From Bradyrhizobium sp. CCGUVB4N (lineage in GTDB: Bacteria > Pseudomonadota > Alphaproteobacteria > Rhizobiales > Xanthobacteraceae), in NCBI RefSeq assembly GCF_024199945.1, contig NZ_JANADP010000001.1, positions 620,001-684,000 on the forward strand: a stretch of 64,000 bases of DNA, read 5' to 3'. The notes below the pieces were generated by a model. It worked only from the letters and a program-made list of their open reading frames with translations. It had not been told where the DNA came from and did no database searches. Position 1 is the first letter of the stretch, and the number at the start of each line of letters is the position of its first letter. The position numbers were made by a program, and so were the translations under genes. Shown piece after piece: positions 38,333-49,483 of the stretch.

Positions 38333-38992
38333 CTACGCCCGCGGCTTGGCCGTTGCGACGACGCCGTTCTGCCGCCTGCGATAGATCCAGATTGCCATGC
38401 CCGCCACGATCGCGACTGCCACCACAGTCAAAATCCAGAGATGCTTGAACGGATGCCCCTCGTGCGGCACCCCGAAATATTGGTGGAAGGCCGACACCGC
38501 CAGCACGCCCGGCAGCACATGGGCCGGGGCCCAGACCAGGATCGCCGGAATGTTGACCGCATAGAACTTCGCGGGCGCCATGCCGAGCGCGCCGGCCGTC
38601 ACGGGGACGAAGGCGCGGATCGGCGGCACGAAGCGCGCGAAGAACACGGCCCAGGTGCCGAAGCGGTGGAAGAAGGTCTCGCTCTCCTCGACCACGCGCG
38701 GATAGTTCGTCAGCGGCCAGGTGTTGAGGATTTCGCGCTGCCGCCGATGGCCGATCCAGTAGGCCGAGCCGTCGCCGATCACGGCGCCCACGGCGGCCGC
38801 GAGCAAGACCCATTGCAGTTTCAGGTCGCCGCCGGGAACCAGGGCGCTCAGCGCCAGGATGATGGTCGAGCCCGGAATCACCGACCCCACCACCGGGACC
38901 GCCTCGAGAAGCGCCGCCAGGAACAGGGTCAGGTAGGCCAGCCACGCATGGACTGAGACGAACGATATCAGGGGGTCAAGGAACGACGTCAC
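38333..38992 (-). CDS. DedA family membrane protein
   Basis: A 219-aa inner-membrane protein of the DedA/VTT family, some of which are flippases for undecaprenyl phosphate or phospholipids. Family motifs VVGSVIPGSTIILALSALVP, GDGSAYWIGHRRQREIL and FARFVPPIRAFVPVTAGALG (FXRFXPXXR-type) are clear. The exact lipid substrate is unknown. Stop codon is 2 bases from the family C repeat. Confidence 0.92.
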   Translation of the reverse strand: MTSFLDPLISFVSVHAWLAYLTLFLAALLEAVPVVGSVIPGSTIILALSALVPGGDLKLQWVLLAAAVGAVIGDGSAYWIGHRRQREILNTWPLTNYPRVVEESETFFHRFGTWAVFFARFVPPIRAFVPVTAGALGMAPAKFYAVNIPAILVWAPAHVLPGVLAVSAFHQYFGVPHEGHPFKHLWILTVVAVAIVAGMAIWIYRRRQNGVVATAKPRA

Positions 38993-39289
38993 GAGGTCTC
39001 TGTAGCGGGCTGGGGCATTCGGGTTCAGACCCTTACATAAGTAGGGTGGGGCGATGAAAGTGCCATTTGCCTGGGCAGGGCGCCTATCCGGCGCGAAATT
39101 TGGGCGGGATTTGCAGGGCAGCCTTCCAAAAATCGCGTTCCTTGCCTATCTAAATGAAAAGACAACGGAACTTTGATTGGTGCATGGGCTTCTGCCGGCA
39201 CGTTGTCTCTGATACGTTCGCAGACGCACCCAGCCGCAGCCAACGTGCAAATAACTGGTCTCGGGACCGCCCGGGGCCTCGGAGGATTG

Positions 39290-40288
39290 ATGACGACCGC
39301 CGCCCTGTCCAAAGTTGAGGAAGTTTCCGGTTTGCCCGACATGAAGGTGTCGGTGCGCCAGGTGTTCGGGATCGACAGCGATCTCGAAGTGCCGGCCTAT
39401 TCCGAAGTCGATCCTCACGTGCCCGAAGTCGATTCCGACTACCGTTTCGACCGCGCCACCACGCTTGCCATTCTCGCCGGCTTCGCCCGCAACCGCCGCG
39501 TGATGGTGACCGGCTATCACGGTACCGGTAAATCCACCCATATCGAGCAGGTCGCCGCCCGCCTGAACTGGCCCTGCGTGCGCGTCAACCTCGACAGCCA
39601 CATCAGCCGTATCGATCTCGTCGGCAAGGACTCGATCGTGGTCCGCGACGGCAAGCAGGTCACCGAATTCCGTGACGGCATCTTGCCGTGGGCACTGCAG
39701 AACAACGTCGCGCTGGTGTTCGACGAATACGACGCCGGCCGTCCGGACGTGATGTTCGTGATTCAGCGCGTGCTGGAAGTCTCCGGCCGCCTGACGCTGC
39801 TCGATCAGAACAAGGTGATCAAGCCGCATCCGTCGTTCCGCCTGTTTGCGACCGCCAACACGGTCGGCCTCGGCGACACCTCGGGCCTCTATCACGGCAC
39901 TCAGCAGATCAACCAGGGCCAGATGGACCGTTGGTCGATCGTCACCACGCTCAACTACCTCAGCCACGACGAGGAAGTGGAGATCGTGCTGGCGAAGGCC
40001 AAGCACTATCGCACCCAGGAAGGCCGCGACATCGTCAACAAGATGGTCCGCCTCGCCGATCTCACCCGTAACGCCTTCGCCAATGGCGATCTGTCGACGG
40101 TGATGAGCCCGCGTACGGTGATCACCTGGGCCGAGAACGCCGACATTTTCGGCGATATCGGCTTTGCGTTCCGCGTCACCTTCCTCAACAAGTGCGACGA
40201 GCTCGAACGTCCGCTGGTCGCCGAGTTCTACCAGCGCTGCTTCAATGCGGAGCTGCCGGAATCGGCAGTCAACGTGGCGCTGTCCTGA
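39290..40288 (+). CDS. cobS: Cobaltochelatase subunit CobS
   Basis: AAA+ ATPase subunit of the aerobic cobalt chelatase (CobNST) for vitamin B12 synthesis. The 332-aa protein begins [20 protein letters not shown] after a strong GGAGG 5 bases upstream; the open frame from 39173 is not credible. Walker A is [19 protein letters not shown], Walker B is [17 protein letters not shown] and sensor 1 is LFATANTVG. cobT follows after a repeat; cobN is not in the window. Confidence 0.96.
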   Translation: MTTAALSKVEEVSGLPDMKVSVRQVFGIDSDLEVPAYSEVDPHVPEVDSDYRFDRATTLAILAGFARNRRVMVTGYHGTGKSTHIEQVAARLNWPCVRVNLDSHISRIDLVGKDSIVVRDGKQVTEFRDGILPWALQNNVALVFDEYDAGRPDVMFVIQRVLEVSGRLTLLDQNKVIKPHPSFRLFATANTVGLGDTSGLYHGTQQINQGQMDRWSIVTTLNYLSHDEEVEIVLAKAKHYRTQEGRDIVNKMVRLADLTRNAFANGDLSTVMSPRTVITWAENADIFGDIGFAFRVTFLNKCDELERPLVAEFYQRCFNAELPESAVNVALS

Positions 40289-40300
40289 TCTCTCTCGTGG

Positions 40301-40420
40301 CATGGGTCCGGCGAAGGCCGGGACCCATGCCGCGAGGTCTCTCGATGACGCGACGCTGATAGTTTTCCCTGACGCACCAACCGTCGGTGGCTATGGGTCC
40401 CCGCCTTCGTGGGGACGACG
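40301..40420. repeat. Family A repeat inside the cobS-cobT operon
   Basis: Left arm GGTCCGGCGAAGGCCGGGAC, right arm GGGTCCCCGCCTTCGTGGGG. It belongs to the loop subtype found at 6124 and 18414. It takes nearly all of the 143-base cobS-cobT spacer, so the mRNA is likely processed or partly terminated here. Confidence 0.75.
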
Positions 40421-40431
40421 GTGAGATCGAG

Positions 40432-42336
40432 ATGAGCACGCCCTCCAACTCCAAATTCCGCAACACCAAGGAAGCGCCGACCGAGCCGTTCAAGCGCTCG
40501 GTGGCCTCGTGTCTCAAGGCGATCGCCAAGGCGCCCGAGCTCGACGTGAGCTTCGCGGCCGAGCGCCCGGGCCTCGCGCCCGGCAAGGCGCGGCTGCCCG
40601 AGCCGGCGCGAAAAATGACCAAGCGCGATGCCGCGATCGTACGGGGCCACGCCGACTCCATCGCGCTCAAGATCGCCTGTCACGACGCCAAGCTGCATCG
40701 CAAGCTGATGCCCGGCAATCCGCAGGCGCGCGGCGTGTTCGAGGCGGTCGAGCAGGCCCGTGTCGAGGCGATAGGCGCGCGCCGCATGGCCGGCGTTGCC
40801 AAGAATCTCACCGCGATGCTCGACGATCATTTTCACCGCGGCAAGTTCGACGAGATCACCGACCGCGCCGATGCGCCGCTGGCTGATGCGCTGGCAATGC
40901 TGGTGCGCGAGCGCCTGACCGGCATGGCGCCGCCGACGGCCGCCAAGAAGATGGTCGATCTCTGGCGTCCGATTCTCGAAGACAAGATCGGCAAGCGGCT
41001 CGATCGGCTCGATAACCTCGTCGAGGACCAGACCAGGTTCGGCGACGCCGTGCATGATCTGCTGACTGCGCTCGAGCTCGGCGACGAGCGCAGCGCCGAC
41101 AGCGAAGACAATGACGACAACGACGAGAACCAGGACGGCGACAACGATCAGTCCGGCGCCGAGGGCTCGCCCGATTCCGATGCCGCGCAGGAGATGAGCG
41201 CCGACCAGGCGCAGGCGTCGTCGGAAGAGATGAGCGACAGCGCGATGGAAAGCGCGCAGGCCTCGACCTCGGATACGCTCGACGACGGCGAACTCGGCGA
41301 CGACGAGACGCCGGGCGAGGCGACGCGTCCGAACGCGCACGGCAAGAACGAGCCGCGCGGGCCGGAATATCACGCCTTCGCGCCCAAGTTCGACGAGGTC
41401 ATCGCGGCCGAAGATCTCTGCGACCATGACGAGCTGGAGCGCCTGCGCGCCTATCTCGACAAGCAGCTCGCGCATCTGCAGGGCATCGTCGCCCGTCTCG
41501 CCAACCGCCTGCAGAGGCGCTTGATGGCGCAGCAGAACCGCGCCTGGGAGTTCGATCTCGAAGAGGGCATCCTCGATCCCGCGCGCCTGTCGCGCGTCGT
41601 GACCGATCCCCATCATCCGCTGTCCTTCATGCACGAGAAGGAGGCGACGTTCCGCGACACCGTGGTGACGCTGCTGCTCGACAATTCCGGCTCGATGCGC
41701 GGCCGCCCGATCACGGTGGCGGCGACCTGCGCCGACATTCTCGCGCGCACGCTGGAGCGTTGCGGCGTCAAGGTCGAGATCCTCGGCTTCACCACGCGCG
41801 CCTGGAAGGGCGGGCAATCGCGCGAGGCGTGGCTTGCCGCCGGCAAGCCGGCCAATCCCGGTCGCCTCAACGATCTCCGCCACATCATCTACAAGTCCGC
41901 CGACGCCCCGTGGCGCCGTGCGCGGAAAAACCTTGGCCTGATGATGCGCGAAGGGCTGCTGAAGGAGAACATCGACGGCGAGGCGCTGGATTGGGCGCAC
42001 AAGCGCCTGCTCGGCCGGCCCGAGCAGCGCAAGATCCTGATGATGATCTCCGACGGTGCGCCGGTCGACGATTCCACGCTGTCGGTCAATCCCGGCAACT
42101 ATCTCGAGCGGCACCTGCGCCACATCATCGAGGAGATCGAGACCCGCTCGCCGGTCGAGCTGATCGCGATCGGCATCGGCCATGACGTGACGCGCTACTA
42201 TCGCCGCGCGGTGACGATCGTGGACGCCGAAGAGCTCGGCGGCGCCATCACCGAAAAACTCGCCGAACTCTTCAGCGAGACCAACACCGCGCCCACGCAA
42301 CCGGCCAATCGCCCGCGACGCAAACTGCATTCGTGA
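40432..42336 (+). CDS. cobT: Cobaltochelatase subunit CobT
   Basis: VWA-type partner of CobS in cobalt insertion into hydrogenobyrinate diamide. The 634-aa protein has an N-terminal helical region, a very acidic middle (about 210-305, rich in Asp/Glu/Ser) and a C-terminal von Willebrand A domain with MIDAS motif [23 protein letters not shown] 40432 ([16 protein letters not shown]) is the family start; upstream codons translate the repeat. Stop overlaps the next gene's GTG. Confidence 0.95.
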   Translation: MSTPSNSKFRNTKEAPTEPFKRSVASCLKAIAKAPELDVSFAAERPGLAPGKARLPEPARKMTKRDAAIVRGHADSIALKIACHDAKLHRKLMPGNPQARGVFEAVEQARVEAIGARRMAGVAKNLTAMLDDHFHRGKFDEITDRADAPLADALAMLVRERLTGMAPPTAAKKMVDLWRPILEDKIGKRLDRLDNLVEDQTRFGDAVHDLLTALELGDERSADSEDNDDNDENQDGDNDQSGAEGSPDSDAAQEMSADQAQASSEEMSDSAMESAQASTSDTLDDGELGDDETPGEATRPNAHGKNEPRGPEYHAFAPKFDEVIAAEDLCDHDELERLRAYLDKQLAHLQGIVARLANRLQRRLMAQQNRAWEFDLEEGILDPARLSRVVTDPHHPLSFMHEKEATFRDTVVTLLLDNSGSMRGRPITVAATCADILARTLERCGVKVEILGFTTRAWKGGQSREAWLAAGKPANPGRLNDLRHIIYKSADAPWRRARKNLGLMMREGLLKENIDGEALDWAHKRLLGRPEQRKILMMISDGAPVDDSTLSVNPGNYLERHLRHIIEEIETRSPVELIAIGIGHDVTRYYRRAVTIVDAEELGGAITEKLAELFSETNTAPTQPANRPRRKLHS

Positions 42337-43403
42337 GCAACAAGCAATCCCGCCGCCTCTTTCTCGGCCACGCGGCGGCGGGATTTTCAACTCTCGCTCT
42401 TTCCCGGCTCGCACAAGCGCAGGCCGCGCCTAAGCCGGCGCAGCCCGAGCACGCCGTTACCGAGCCTGCCGGCATCGAGGTCAATGCGCGGCCGATCCCG
42501 AATTTCGAGCCGCGCGACCGCGTGCGCACGCGCTTCGGTCAGCTCGTCTATCGCAGCGGGCTGGTTTTGACCTCGCCGCATCGCGGCTTTGGCGGCCTGT
42601 CCGGCTTCCGCTTCCTCGACGACAAGGGCGCGCGGTTTCTCGCGCTGTCGGATCAAGGCACCTGGTTCACCGGCAGCATCCGCTATTCCGGTAGCAGGAT
42701 GATCGGGCTCGACGACGTCGAGGCCGCGCCGATGCTCAACACCGAGGGGCGGCCGATCACGGAAAAGCGGCTCTGGTACGACACCGAGTCGCTCGCGCGC
42801 GACGGCAACCTCGTCTATGTCGGCCTCGAACGCGTCAACCAGATCATGCGCTTCGATTTCGCCAAGGGCGGCACCCGCGCCCGCGGCGAGGTGGTGCCGA
42901 CACCGCCGGGGTTACGCAAGCTGCCCTACAACAAGGGGCTCGAGGCGCTGGTGTTCGTGCCGAAGGACATGAAGGGGCAGCCGCTCGCGGGCACGCTGAT
43001 CGCGATGTCGGAAGGCGGCTTCGATGCCGACGGCAATTTGATCGGCTTTTTGATCGGCGGCCCGTCGCCCGGCCAGTTCAGCATCAGGCGCACCGACAAG
43101 CAGTTCATCAGCGACGCCGTGCTGCTGCCGTCAGGCCAGCTGCTGATTCTCGAGCGCAAATTCTCCTGGTTCACCGGCATCAACATCCGCATCCGCTCGC
43201 TACAGCTGAAGTCGATCGCGCCGGGCGCAGTGGTCGACGGCCCCGTGCTGTTCGAGGCCGATCTCGGCCACGAGATCGACAACATGGAAGGCATCGACGC
43301 CCATGTCACGGCCGAGGGCGAGACCGTGCTGACGATGGTGTCGGACGACAATTTCTCGCTGCTCCAGCGGACGCTGCTGTTGCAGTTCACGCTGGCGGAG
43401 TGA
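42333..43403 (+). CDS. Esterase-like-activity-of-phytase family protein, Tat-exported
   Basis: A 356-aa protein with a twin-arginine signal ([19 protein letters not shown], cleavage near AQAQA). The mature domain is a phytase-like/esterase-like beta-propeller ([49 protein letters not shown]). Catalytic activity of the family is poorly defined. Translation starts at GTG 42333, overlapping the cobT stop by 4 bases. It is co-transcribed with cobT, but a role in B12 synthesis is not implied. Confidence 0.85.
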   Translation: MSNKQSRRLFLGHAAAGFSTLALSRLAQAQAAPKPAQPEHAVTEPAGIEVNARPIPNFEPRDRVRTRFGQLVYRSGLVLTSPHRGFGGLSGFRFLDDKGARFLALSDQGTWFTGSIRYSGSRMIGLDDVEAAPMLNTEGRPITEKRLWYDTESLARDGNLVYVGLERVNQIMRFDFAKGGTRARGEVVPTPPGLRKLPYNKGLEALVFVPKDMKGQPLAGTLIAMSEGGFDADGNLIGFLIGGPSPGQFSIRRTDKQFISDAVLLPSGQLLILERKFSWFTGINIRIRSLQLKSIAPGAVVDGPVLFEADLGHEIDNMEGIDAHVTAEGETVLTMVSDDNFSLLQRTLLLQFTLAE

Positions 43404-43506
43404 ACGCGAGCCGGAGCGCAGTAAGGCACGAACCGCCGTTCGCAATCGCGCCGCCGCGGAGCGCCGGCGGGCTTGAACGCCGCACGCAGTCCTGCGACAA
43501 ATTCAC

Positions 43507-44202
43507 ATGCCCCACCGCCGCGCCGTCCTCGCCCTTCTCCTCACCCTCGCCGCATCGCCCGCCTTCGCCACGGCCGAGCACAAATACGGCAAGGGCGAAT
43601 ACGCCATCATCCTCGGCGGCAAGGCGCCGAGCGGGAAGCTGTCCGTTGCCGCGCATGGCGAGGGCGATGCCGGTTCGGAGAATTTCCGCCTCTCGCTGAT
43701 GGCGGAGCCCGCGCATCGCAAGCTGACGACGCTCGACAACGTCACCGACGACAACATCCTCGACTCCGCGCCGGATGCCTTCCACGCGGCGTGGTCGGCG
43801 GATTCGCGCTACTTGGTGGTGTCGTTCCGCAGTGAGCGCCACATCGTCACGCTGAACGTCTACGCCATCGACGGCGCACGCGCGAAACTGCTCGACGGTC
43901 CGGACCTGTTCCGCGACGCCACCGGCATCAGCGCCGATAACGCCAAGGATCTCGACATGCGCAGCTCCGTGCCGGCGCTGACCTGGCTCGCGCCGCGCCG
44001 CTTCCACCTCACCGACTACCGCGTGTTCGTCACTGAGGACACCGCGCTCGCCGACAAGCTCGGTCCGCTCGGCAAGGCCTCGAAGCGCGACGGCGGCGGC
44101 AATACGATCCAGTTCTCGGCGGAGGCCGATGGTGAGCTCTTGCCCGATGGCAAGATCCGCATGGGCAAGCCGCAGCCGGGGAAGTTCGAGGAATTGCCGT
44201 AA
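43507..44202 (+). CDS. Secreted protein of unknown function
   Basis: A 231-aa protein with a clear Sec signal (MPHRRAVLALLLTLAASPAF, cleavage near AFA-TA). The mature part has beta-propeller-like strands such as DAFHAAWSADSRYLVVSFRS and RHIVTLNVYAIDGARAKLLD. No family recognised. 103 bases after the phytase-like gene and possibly in the same unit. Confidence 0.75.
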   Translation: MPHRRAVLALLLTLAASPAFATAEHKYGKGEYAIILGGKAPSGKLSVAAHGEGDAGSENFRLSLMAEPAHRKLTTLDNVTDDNILDSAPDAFHAAWSADSRYLVVSFRSERHIVTLNVYAIDGARAKLLDGPDLFRDATGISADNAKDLDMRSSVPALTWLAPRRFHLTDYRVFVTEDTALADKLGPLGKASKRDGGGNTIQFSAEADGELLPDGKIRMGKPQPGKFEELP

Positions 44203-44229
44203 GGGTCGCTCGTCGCCACATTCTCCGCC

Positions 44230-44356
44230 GTCGTCCCGGCGAAGGCCGGGACCCATACCGCGTGATCTGTCGATCACGAGCGGTAGAAGTACCGAACTGC
44301 GAATCTTCGCCAAACCTCTCCCTGGGGTTATGGGTCCCGGCCTTCGCCGGGACGAC
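44230..44356. repeat. Family A palindromic intergenic repeat
   Basis: Perfect outer arms GTCGTCCCGGCGAAGGCCGG with complement GCCTTCGCCGGGACGAC. Loop subtype with CTTCGCCAAACCTCTCCC, shared with 46673 and, inverted, 35549. It lies in the 315-base gap before the OYE-family gene; nothing else is seen in the gap. Confidence 0.85.
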
Positions 44357-44517
44357 AGCGGAATTTTACGCGCTACCTCACGCCAAACCCGCTGCGTAAT
44401 GCATGGCCCCGCCATCCGCCATGTCCCCCGCGCACCTCGCAATCCGCGCATCCCCCACTACACTTCATGCAATTGCTTTTATCCGCCCCGATCGCCCTCC
44501 ATCTCCGGATCCCCCGC

Positions 44518-45630
<1,113 letters not shown>

Positions 45631-45634
45631 TTTC

Positions 45635-45694
45635 TCACCTCTCCCCGCGTTCGTCCGCCGAAGCCTTGGCGAAGGCGGATGCGGGGAGAGGGAG
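45635..45694. repeat. Family D repeat (CCTCTCCCCGC hairpin)
   Basis: CACCTCTCCCCGCGTTCGTC and GCGGATGCGGGGAGAGGG form an imperfect hairpin directly after the OYE-family stop. Related copies are at 48243 and 60364. Confidence 0.7.
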
Positions 45695-45790
45695 TGAACC
45701 GGACCTCACGCATCCGTAACTCTCCTCACCTTCCGCCCGTCGCAAATCTGGCCTAACCTCCGTCCGTTCGGGGCATCACGGAGGCCGGCC

Positions 45791-46198
45791 ATGCGGTTTC
45801 GTGTTCGCAAGACTGCGCACTTTCTCGAGCGCGTGGGCCTCGCGATGGCCGGCGCGGCGTGCGGGCTGTTCGTCGGCGCCTATGTCGGATCGGCGATCGC
45901 ATCGCTCACCACGCAGGGCTTTCTGCTGTTGATGATGCTGCTCGGCGCCGTCGGTTTCTATCTCGGCATCGACACGCCGCAATTGCCCTTCGACGAGGCG
46001 CACAGCCACATCGACGCCGCGGAATTCCTGAGCTCCGCCGGCACCCTCTGCGCCACGCTCGCAGCGCTCGCGTCGGTCGCCGTCATCGTGCTGCGCCTGG
46101 AGGCGGAGGGCGCGTTGAGCTGGCTGGTATTGCTGGGTTGGATCGCCGGCGTCGCGATGCAGATCGTCGCGGGTGCGAAAGCGCGGATGCGGGCGTAG
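45791..46198 (+). CDS. Small membrane protein, function unknown
   Basis: A 135-aa protein with about four hydrophobic segments (17-37, 40-58, 75-100, 105-125) and a basic N-terminus. The loop PQLPFDEAHSHIDAAEFLSS is the most polar part. No family recognised. Codon use is like the neighbours, and a GGAGG-like sequence (CACGGAGG) lies 7 bases before the ATG. Confidence 0.7.
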   Translation: MRFRVRKTAHFLERVGLAMAGAACGLFVGAYVGSAIASLTTQGFLLLMMLLGAVGFYLGIDTPQLPFDEAHSHIDAAEFLSSAGTLCATLAALASVAVIVLRLEAEGALSWLVLLGWIAGVAMQIVAGAKARMRA

Positions 46199-46202
46199 CT
46201 TT

Positions 46203-46231
46203 CTTACCCTCCCCCTCCAGGGGAGGGTAAG
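46203..46231. terminator. Family C short hairpin between convergent genes
   Basis: CTTACCCTCCCC / GGGGAGGGTAAG stem directly after the membrane-protein stop and just before the PilZ gene end. No U-tract. It looks like an isolated end of the longer family C repeat. Confidence 0.5.
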
Positions 46232-46245
46232 CGAACAGCTCTCCT

Positions 46246-46491
46246 CTAAAACACCACACCCACCCGCGTGCCGCGCTTCCATGCGATGCGGCAGCGCTTC
46301 TTGGTGTTCACATGCAGCAGCTCGAACCGATCGGGAATCTTCACCTGGCCACCGAGATCGATGCAGGCGCCGCCCGGCGAATAGTCCACCAGCGTACAGA
46401 CGATGATGGGCGCGCGCGGGTCGGTGATGATTTTGGCCTGGCGGGACACCAGGCCCGACGGCTTCACACGGGCATGTCGGCGCGGATGCAT
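46246..46491 (-). CDS. PilZ domain protein
   Basis: An 81-aa single-domain PilZ protein, likely a c-di-GMP effector. The RxxxR-type motif is in HPRRHARVKPSG, and the (D/N)xSxxG motif is DYSPGGACIDLGG. These give the usual ligand-binding pattern, though the first motif is close to the N-terminus. ATG 46491 (MHPRRHARV) is 9 bases after GGAGG; a GTG two codons upstream is too close to the ribosome site. Target unknown. Confidence 0.88.
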   Translation of the reverse strand: MHPRRHARVKPSGLVSRQAKIITDPRAPIIVCTLVDYSPGGACIDLGGQVKIPDRFELLHVNTKKRCRIAWKRGTRVGVVF

Positions 46492-46672
46492 TGGCACTCT
46501 CCTCCAATACCGCGGACAGCGCGGTGGCAGGTTCCGAGTGTGGAGGAGCAGTTGATGCGATGAAGCTAAGGCGGGGCGGAGAATTTTAATGAAAAGTAGC
46601 GGCGATTGAGGAAAGTGGCGGTAGCGGGTTAAGCTTAGGGCTCTTGCCCCTCAGGGCGCCCCAAACTCCGCT

Positions 46673-46802
46673 GTCGTCCCGGCCTACGGGGGCCGGGACC
46701 CATACCGCGTGATCTCACGATTGCGGAAGGTAAAAGTACCAACGACGAATCTTCGCCAAACCCCTCCCTGGGGGTATGGGTCCCGGCCTTCGCCGGGACG
46801 AC
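46673..46802. repeat. Family A palindromic intergenic repeat
   Basis: Outer arms GTCGTCCCGGC / GCCGGGACGAC. Loop very like that at 44230 (AATCTTCGCCAAACCCCTCC). It lies in the 339-base gap (46492-46830); the remaining 180 bases show no gene. Confidence 0.85.
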
Positions 46803-46830
46803 ACCGTGAGTGTAGCGTCAGCGTGCCCCC

Positions 46831-48165
46831 TCACGTCTCCGCTACAACCTCCCCAGCCGCCTCCGCCTCAACACCGCCCCCCGGCGCCACCGGCATCGGC
46901 ACCGTCACGAAATCCTTCGGCATATTCACCGGCCGATAATCCGGCTCTACCGCCATCCGCTTCAACACGCTCTCATGCACATGCGCGCCTTCGGGAATGA
47001 CGCGCGGCTCGCAATCCGGGATGTAGAAGCCGAAAAACACCTTCCGCTCCGGCCATTCCTTGTACTTCGCGCTCTTCGGCAAATACTCCAGCACGCGCCA
47101 GGCCGCGCTCATCGAATTGTGCAGCATGCCCGCCTTGCCGGTAAACGCGGGCCCGACATAGGAGAACGGCGAGTTCTTGCGCTGGATGCCCCAGGCGAGC
47201 TGGTTCACGGTGCGCGGGTTGAAGTTCAGCCCGGCCTTCGCCGCCTCCTCGATCATCCAGATCAGCGGATATTTGGACTCCGCACTTTCGGCCTCCGGAT
47301 AGCCGCCGCCGACGTCGCAATGCACGCCGGCGAACCACACCTGCAAAATGTCCTGCGGCTCCTTCTTCTCGTCGGGGACGTAGCGGTTGCTCCAGTATTC
47401 CTGCGGCTCCTCATACGCCTTCAGGCGGAACATGCAGCGCCGCTCGTCGATCGCGATCGCCTGGCGGAAAATGTTGACGCTCGGATTGCGCAGCGTGAAG
47501 GCGAGCTCCTCCAGGCTGAACACGAGAAAGAACACGTCGCGCCGCGGCACGATCACGCTCGCCACCGTGTCCCACACGCCGATGAAATGGATGGTCGGCC
47601 AGCGCGTCGAGGTGATGCGCGCGAACTGGGCGGCGAGGTCGAATGCGTCCTTCGGCAGCGGGCCCTCGTCGTCGACCGCGATGTTCTTGAGGTCCTCGAT
47701 GTCGTTGCCATGCCCGGTCCCGGAATATTGCTTGTAGGCGACGAGGCCACTTCCTGCGAGGTTCGCCTGCTCCGGCGAGATCAGTCCGACCTTGTGGATC
47801 AGCCCCGCCAGCACGCGAACCGTGTAGGCACCGCGCGAAAAACCGAACAGATAGATGCGGTCGCCGGGCGCATAATGCTCGACCAGGAAGCAATAGGCAT
47901 TGAGCACGTTGTCATCGAGCCCGTAGCCGGTGGCAAGCCCCAGCACCAGCTTGATGTTGGCCTTCCACCTGTTCCAGGTCGACGGCTCCGTCACCGTGCC
48001 GACCCCGGGATCGTAAAACACCATCTGCCGCGGCTGCGTCCTGTCGGTCTTGCGCAGGCAGCGATAGAGCTTCAGGACGTTGGAGATGTTCTCCGAGATC
48101 TCGTTGCCGGTGCCGTCACAGCAGATGACGAGGTTTTTGGGTGCGGTTTCGTGCGCGTGGTCCAC
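46831..48165 (-). CDS. DUF2235 alpha/beta-hydrolase (Tle1-like)
   Basis: A 444-aa DUF2235 protein. The fold starts PKNLVICCDGTGNEISENIS; the nucleophile elbow is GFS110RG in IYLFGFSRGAYTVRVLAGL, and the FIGVWDTVASV and VWFAGVHCDVGGGYPEAESA segments hold Asp/His of the triad. The family includes T6SS phospholipase effectors (Tle1) and uncharacterised cytoplasmic hydrolases. No T6SS genes are nearby. Start is GTG 48165. A truncated copy of the first ~55 codons is at 52860-53131. Confidence 0.88.
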   Translation of the reverse strand: MDHAHETAPKNLVICCDGTGNEISENISNVLKLYRCLRKTDRTQPRQMVFYDPGVGTVTEPSTWNRWKANIKLVLGLATGYGLDDNVLNAYCFLVEHYAPGDRIYLFGFSRGAYTVRVLAGLIHKVGLISPEQANLAGSGLVAYKQYSGTGHGNDIEDLKNIAVDDEGPLPKDAFDLAAQFARITSTRWPTIHFIGVWDTVASVIVPRRDVFFLVFSLEELAFTLRNPSVNIFRQAIAIDERRCMFRLKAYEEPQEYWSNRYVPDEKKEPQDILQVWFAGVHCDVGGGYPEAESAESKYPLIWMIEEAAKAGLNFNPRTVNQLAWGIQRKNSPFSYVGPAFTGKAGMLHNSMSAAWRVLEYLPKSAKYKEWPERKVFFGFYIPDCEPRVIPEGAHVHESVLKRMAVEPDYRPVNMPKDFVTVPMPVAPGGGVEAEAAGEVVAET

Positions 48166-48242
48166 GGGATGCGCCTCCGGGTGATGCTACCGGGGCGAGC
48201 ATAGCAAAAAAGCGCGACGGCGAGGAGACGAGGGTGGCGTGC

Positions 48243-48383
48243 TCCCTCGCCCCGCTTGCGGGGAGAGGGTTGGGGTGAGGGGGAGGCTCCGCGAGGGAGG
48301 TGAGAGTTGGACTCGCGGAGAGTCCCCCTCACCCGGAATTTGCTGCGCAAATCCCGGCCTCTCCCCGCACGCGGGGAGAGGCG
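48243..48383. repeat. Family D palindromic repeat
   Basis: TCCCTCGCCCCGCTTGCGGG on the left, CCTCTCCCCGCACGCGGGGA on the right, with inner GTGAGGGGGAG / CCCCCTCACCC. It is closest to the copy at 60364. Confidence 0.75.
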
Positions 48384-48389
48384 AAAGAC

Positions 48390-48524
48390 CTACTTCTTCT
48401 TCCCCTGACCGATCTCCGGTTGCCAGGCCGCGTCCTTGCGGCTTGGTGCCGCGGCGATCGCCTTGATCTTGTCCTTCTTCGGCTTCTTGACTTCGCGATT
48501 GCTGCGTTGCTGTCCCTTGGGCAT
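48390..48524 (-). CDS. Small basic conserved protein (44 aa)
   Basis: A Lys-rich 44-residue protein: MPKGQQRSNREVKKPKKDKI ... PEIGQGKKK. GGAGG lies 11 bases upstream of ATG 48524. Short proteins starting MPKGQQRSNxE-KKPKK are widespread in Rhizobiales (recalled, not searched), which argues that this is real. Function unknown; it may bind nucleic acid given its charge. The frame is open upstream to 48920, but that part looks non-coding. Confidence 0.7.
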   Translation of the reverse strand: MPKGQQRSNREVKKPKKDKIKAIAAAPSRKDAAWQPEIGQGKKK

Positions 48525-48946
48525 GACGTCCGTCTCCTCCGGGGTTCGAATTCGCAAGATTGGCGCTGCCGTATGCGCGAGCCGCGACCAGATAACGTGC
48601 GCGATGAGTGTCAGCCAACGAAGCGCCGCGCGCACGAGACGCGGAAGATGCAGCGCGATATGGACTAACGACCATTGCGTGAGTGGCGCTGACGCGATCG
48701 AGCCTACGCCTGCACCTCCCCGATAGCGAGGACTAAAACCGTCGCGCGCGAGCGCTGTTGCCTGCGACCGCGACGCACGCGCGCGGCGGCGATAGTGCTG
48801 GCTATTGCCGTGCAACGGGCGCATGGTCGCAGCCGGCAGGCGTCGGTTGGGGCCGCTCTTTGCGAAAGGCAGGCGCGCATGACCATCCGCTCGCGGCGTG
48901 ACATCGTCACATCCAGGCATCCGTTCCGGCGTCGCGCGTGTCGCCG
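48525..48946. other. 422-base stretch without a convincing gene
   Basis: Very GC-rich, with open frames on both strands but none with a plausible start, ribosome site or recognisable protein. It should hold the divergent promoters of the 44-aa gene and the gene at 48947. No repeat family recognised. Confidence 0.4.
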
Positions 48947-49243
48947 ATGACCGACCATCCGGTTGATCTCGACAAGCACCGCGGCATGGCCGCGCAGAAG
49001 GCGACCGATCTGCGCCGTGCGCTGGCCGAGGTCGAGACCCATGTCAGGGAGCTGCGCGAGCGCGAGGCCGAGCTCGAAAGCCGCATGCTGACGGTGCCGG
49101 CGATGTCGTGGCCCGAGGCCGCGGTCAAGGCGCGCCATCTGCTCAACCTCTATGCCGCAAGCCTCCCCGTCGAGGACACCCGCCACCGCGCGCTGGTCGC
49201 CGCGTTGTTCGACGACTTTGCGAGACTTGGCGGGGATAGCTGA
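48947..49243 (+). CDS. Small helical protein, function unknown
   Basis: A 98-aa protein, mostly helical: a coiled-coil-like segment (RRALAEVETHVRELREREAE) is followed by WPEAAVKARHLLNLYA. MTDHPVDLDKHRGMAAQKA is taken as the start; a GTG 9 bases upstream is possible. No family recognised. Confidence 0.65.
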   Translation: MTDHPVDLDKHRGMAAQKATDLRRALAEVETHVRELREREAELESRMLTVPAMSWPEAAVKARHLLNLYAASLPVEDTRHRALVAALFDDFARLGGDS

Positions 49244-49294
49244 GGAAGCCGTGGGCCGCCTGCGGTAATCACGGCCCGTGCGCGGAGTAAATTT

Positions 49295-49434
49295 GTCGTC
49301 CTGGCGAACGACAGGACCCATAGCCACCGAAGCGAGTTGTTACGCAGGCTTGTGCCACAGCGTGCTTCGCCAGAGCTGACCGAGGTAATGGGTCCTGGCG
49401 CCTGTGCGCAATTGCGCACCAAGGCCAGGACGAC
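49295..49434. repeat. Family A repeat, diverged copy
   Basis: Ends GTCGTCCTGGCGAACGACAG and GGCCAGGACGAC, with an internal small hairpin TGTGCGCAATTGCGCACC. The arms carry T for C changes on both sides, i.e. compensated, which suggests that pairing is maintained. Confidence 0.75.
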
Positions 49435-49483
49435 GTCAAGCGATCATCGATCCGCGAAACAACCCGCGTAACAGGAGTAAGCC

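Noticed and set aside
38993..39289. Possible cobalamin riboswitch upstream of cobS
   Set aside because: I could not find a B12-box-like sequence or the expected long paired structure in this gap.
40228..42414. 728-aa minus-strand open frame opposite cobT
   Set aside because: Antisense shadow; cobT has intact VWA and CobT features and the shadow crosses two genes and a repeat.
46831..48165. DUF2235 protein as a type VI secretion effector
   Set aside because: No VgrG, adaptor or immunity gene nearby; the family also includes non-secreted hydrolases.
48541..48560. GGTTCGAATTC, resembling a tRNA T-arm
   Set aside because: No matching acceptor stem, D-arm or anticodon arm around it.
48704..49327. 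207-aa minus-strand open frame over the 48.7-49.3 kb gap
   Set aside because: It starts inside a family A repeat, has no ribosome site or recognisable domain, and overlaps a better plus-strand gene.
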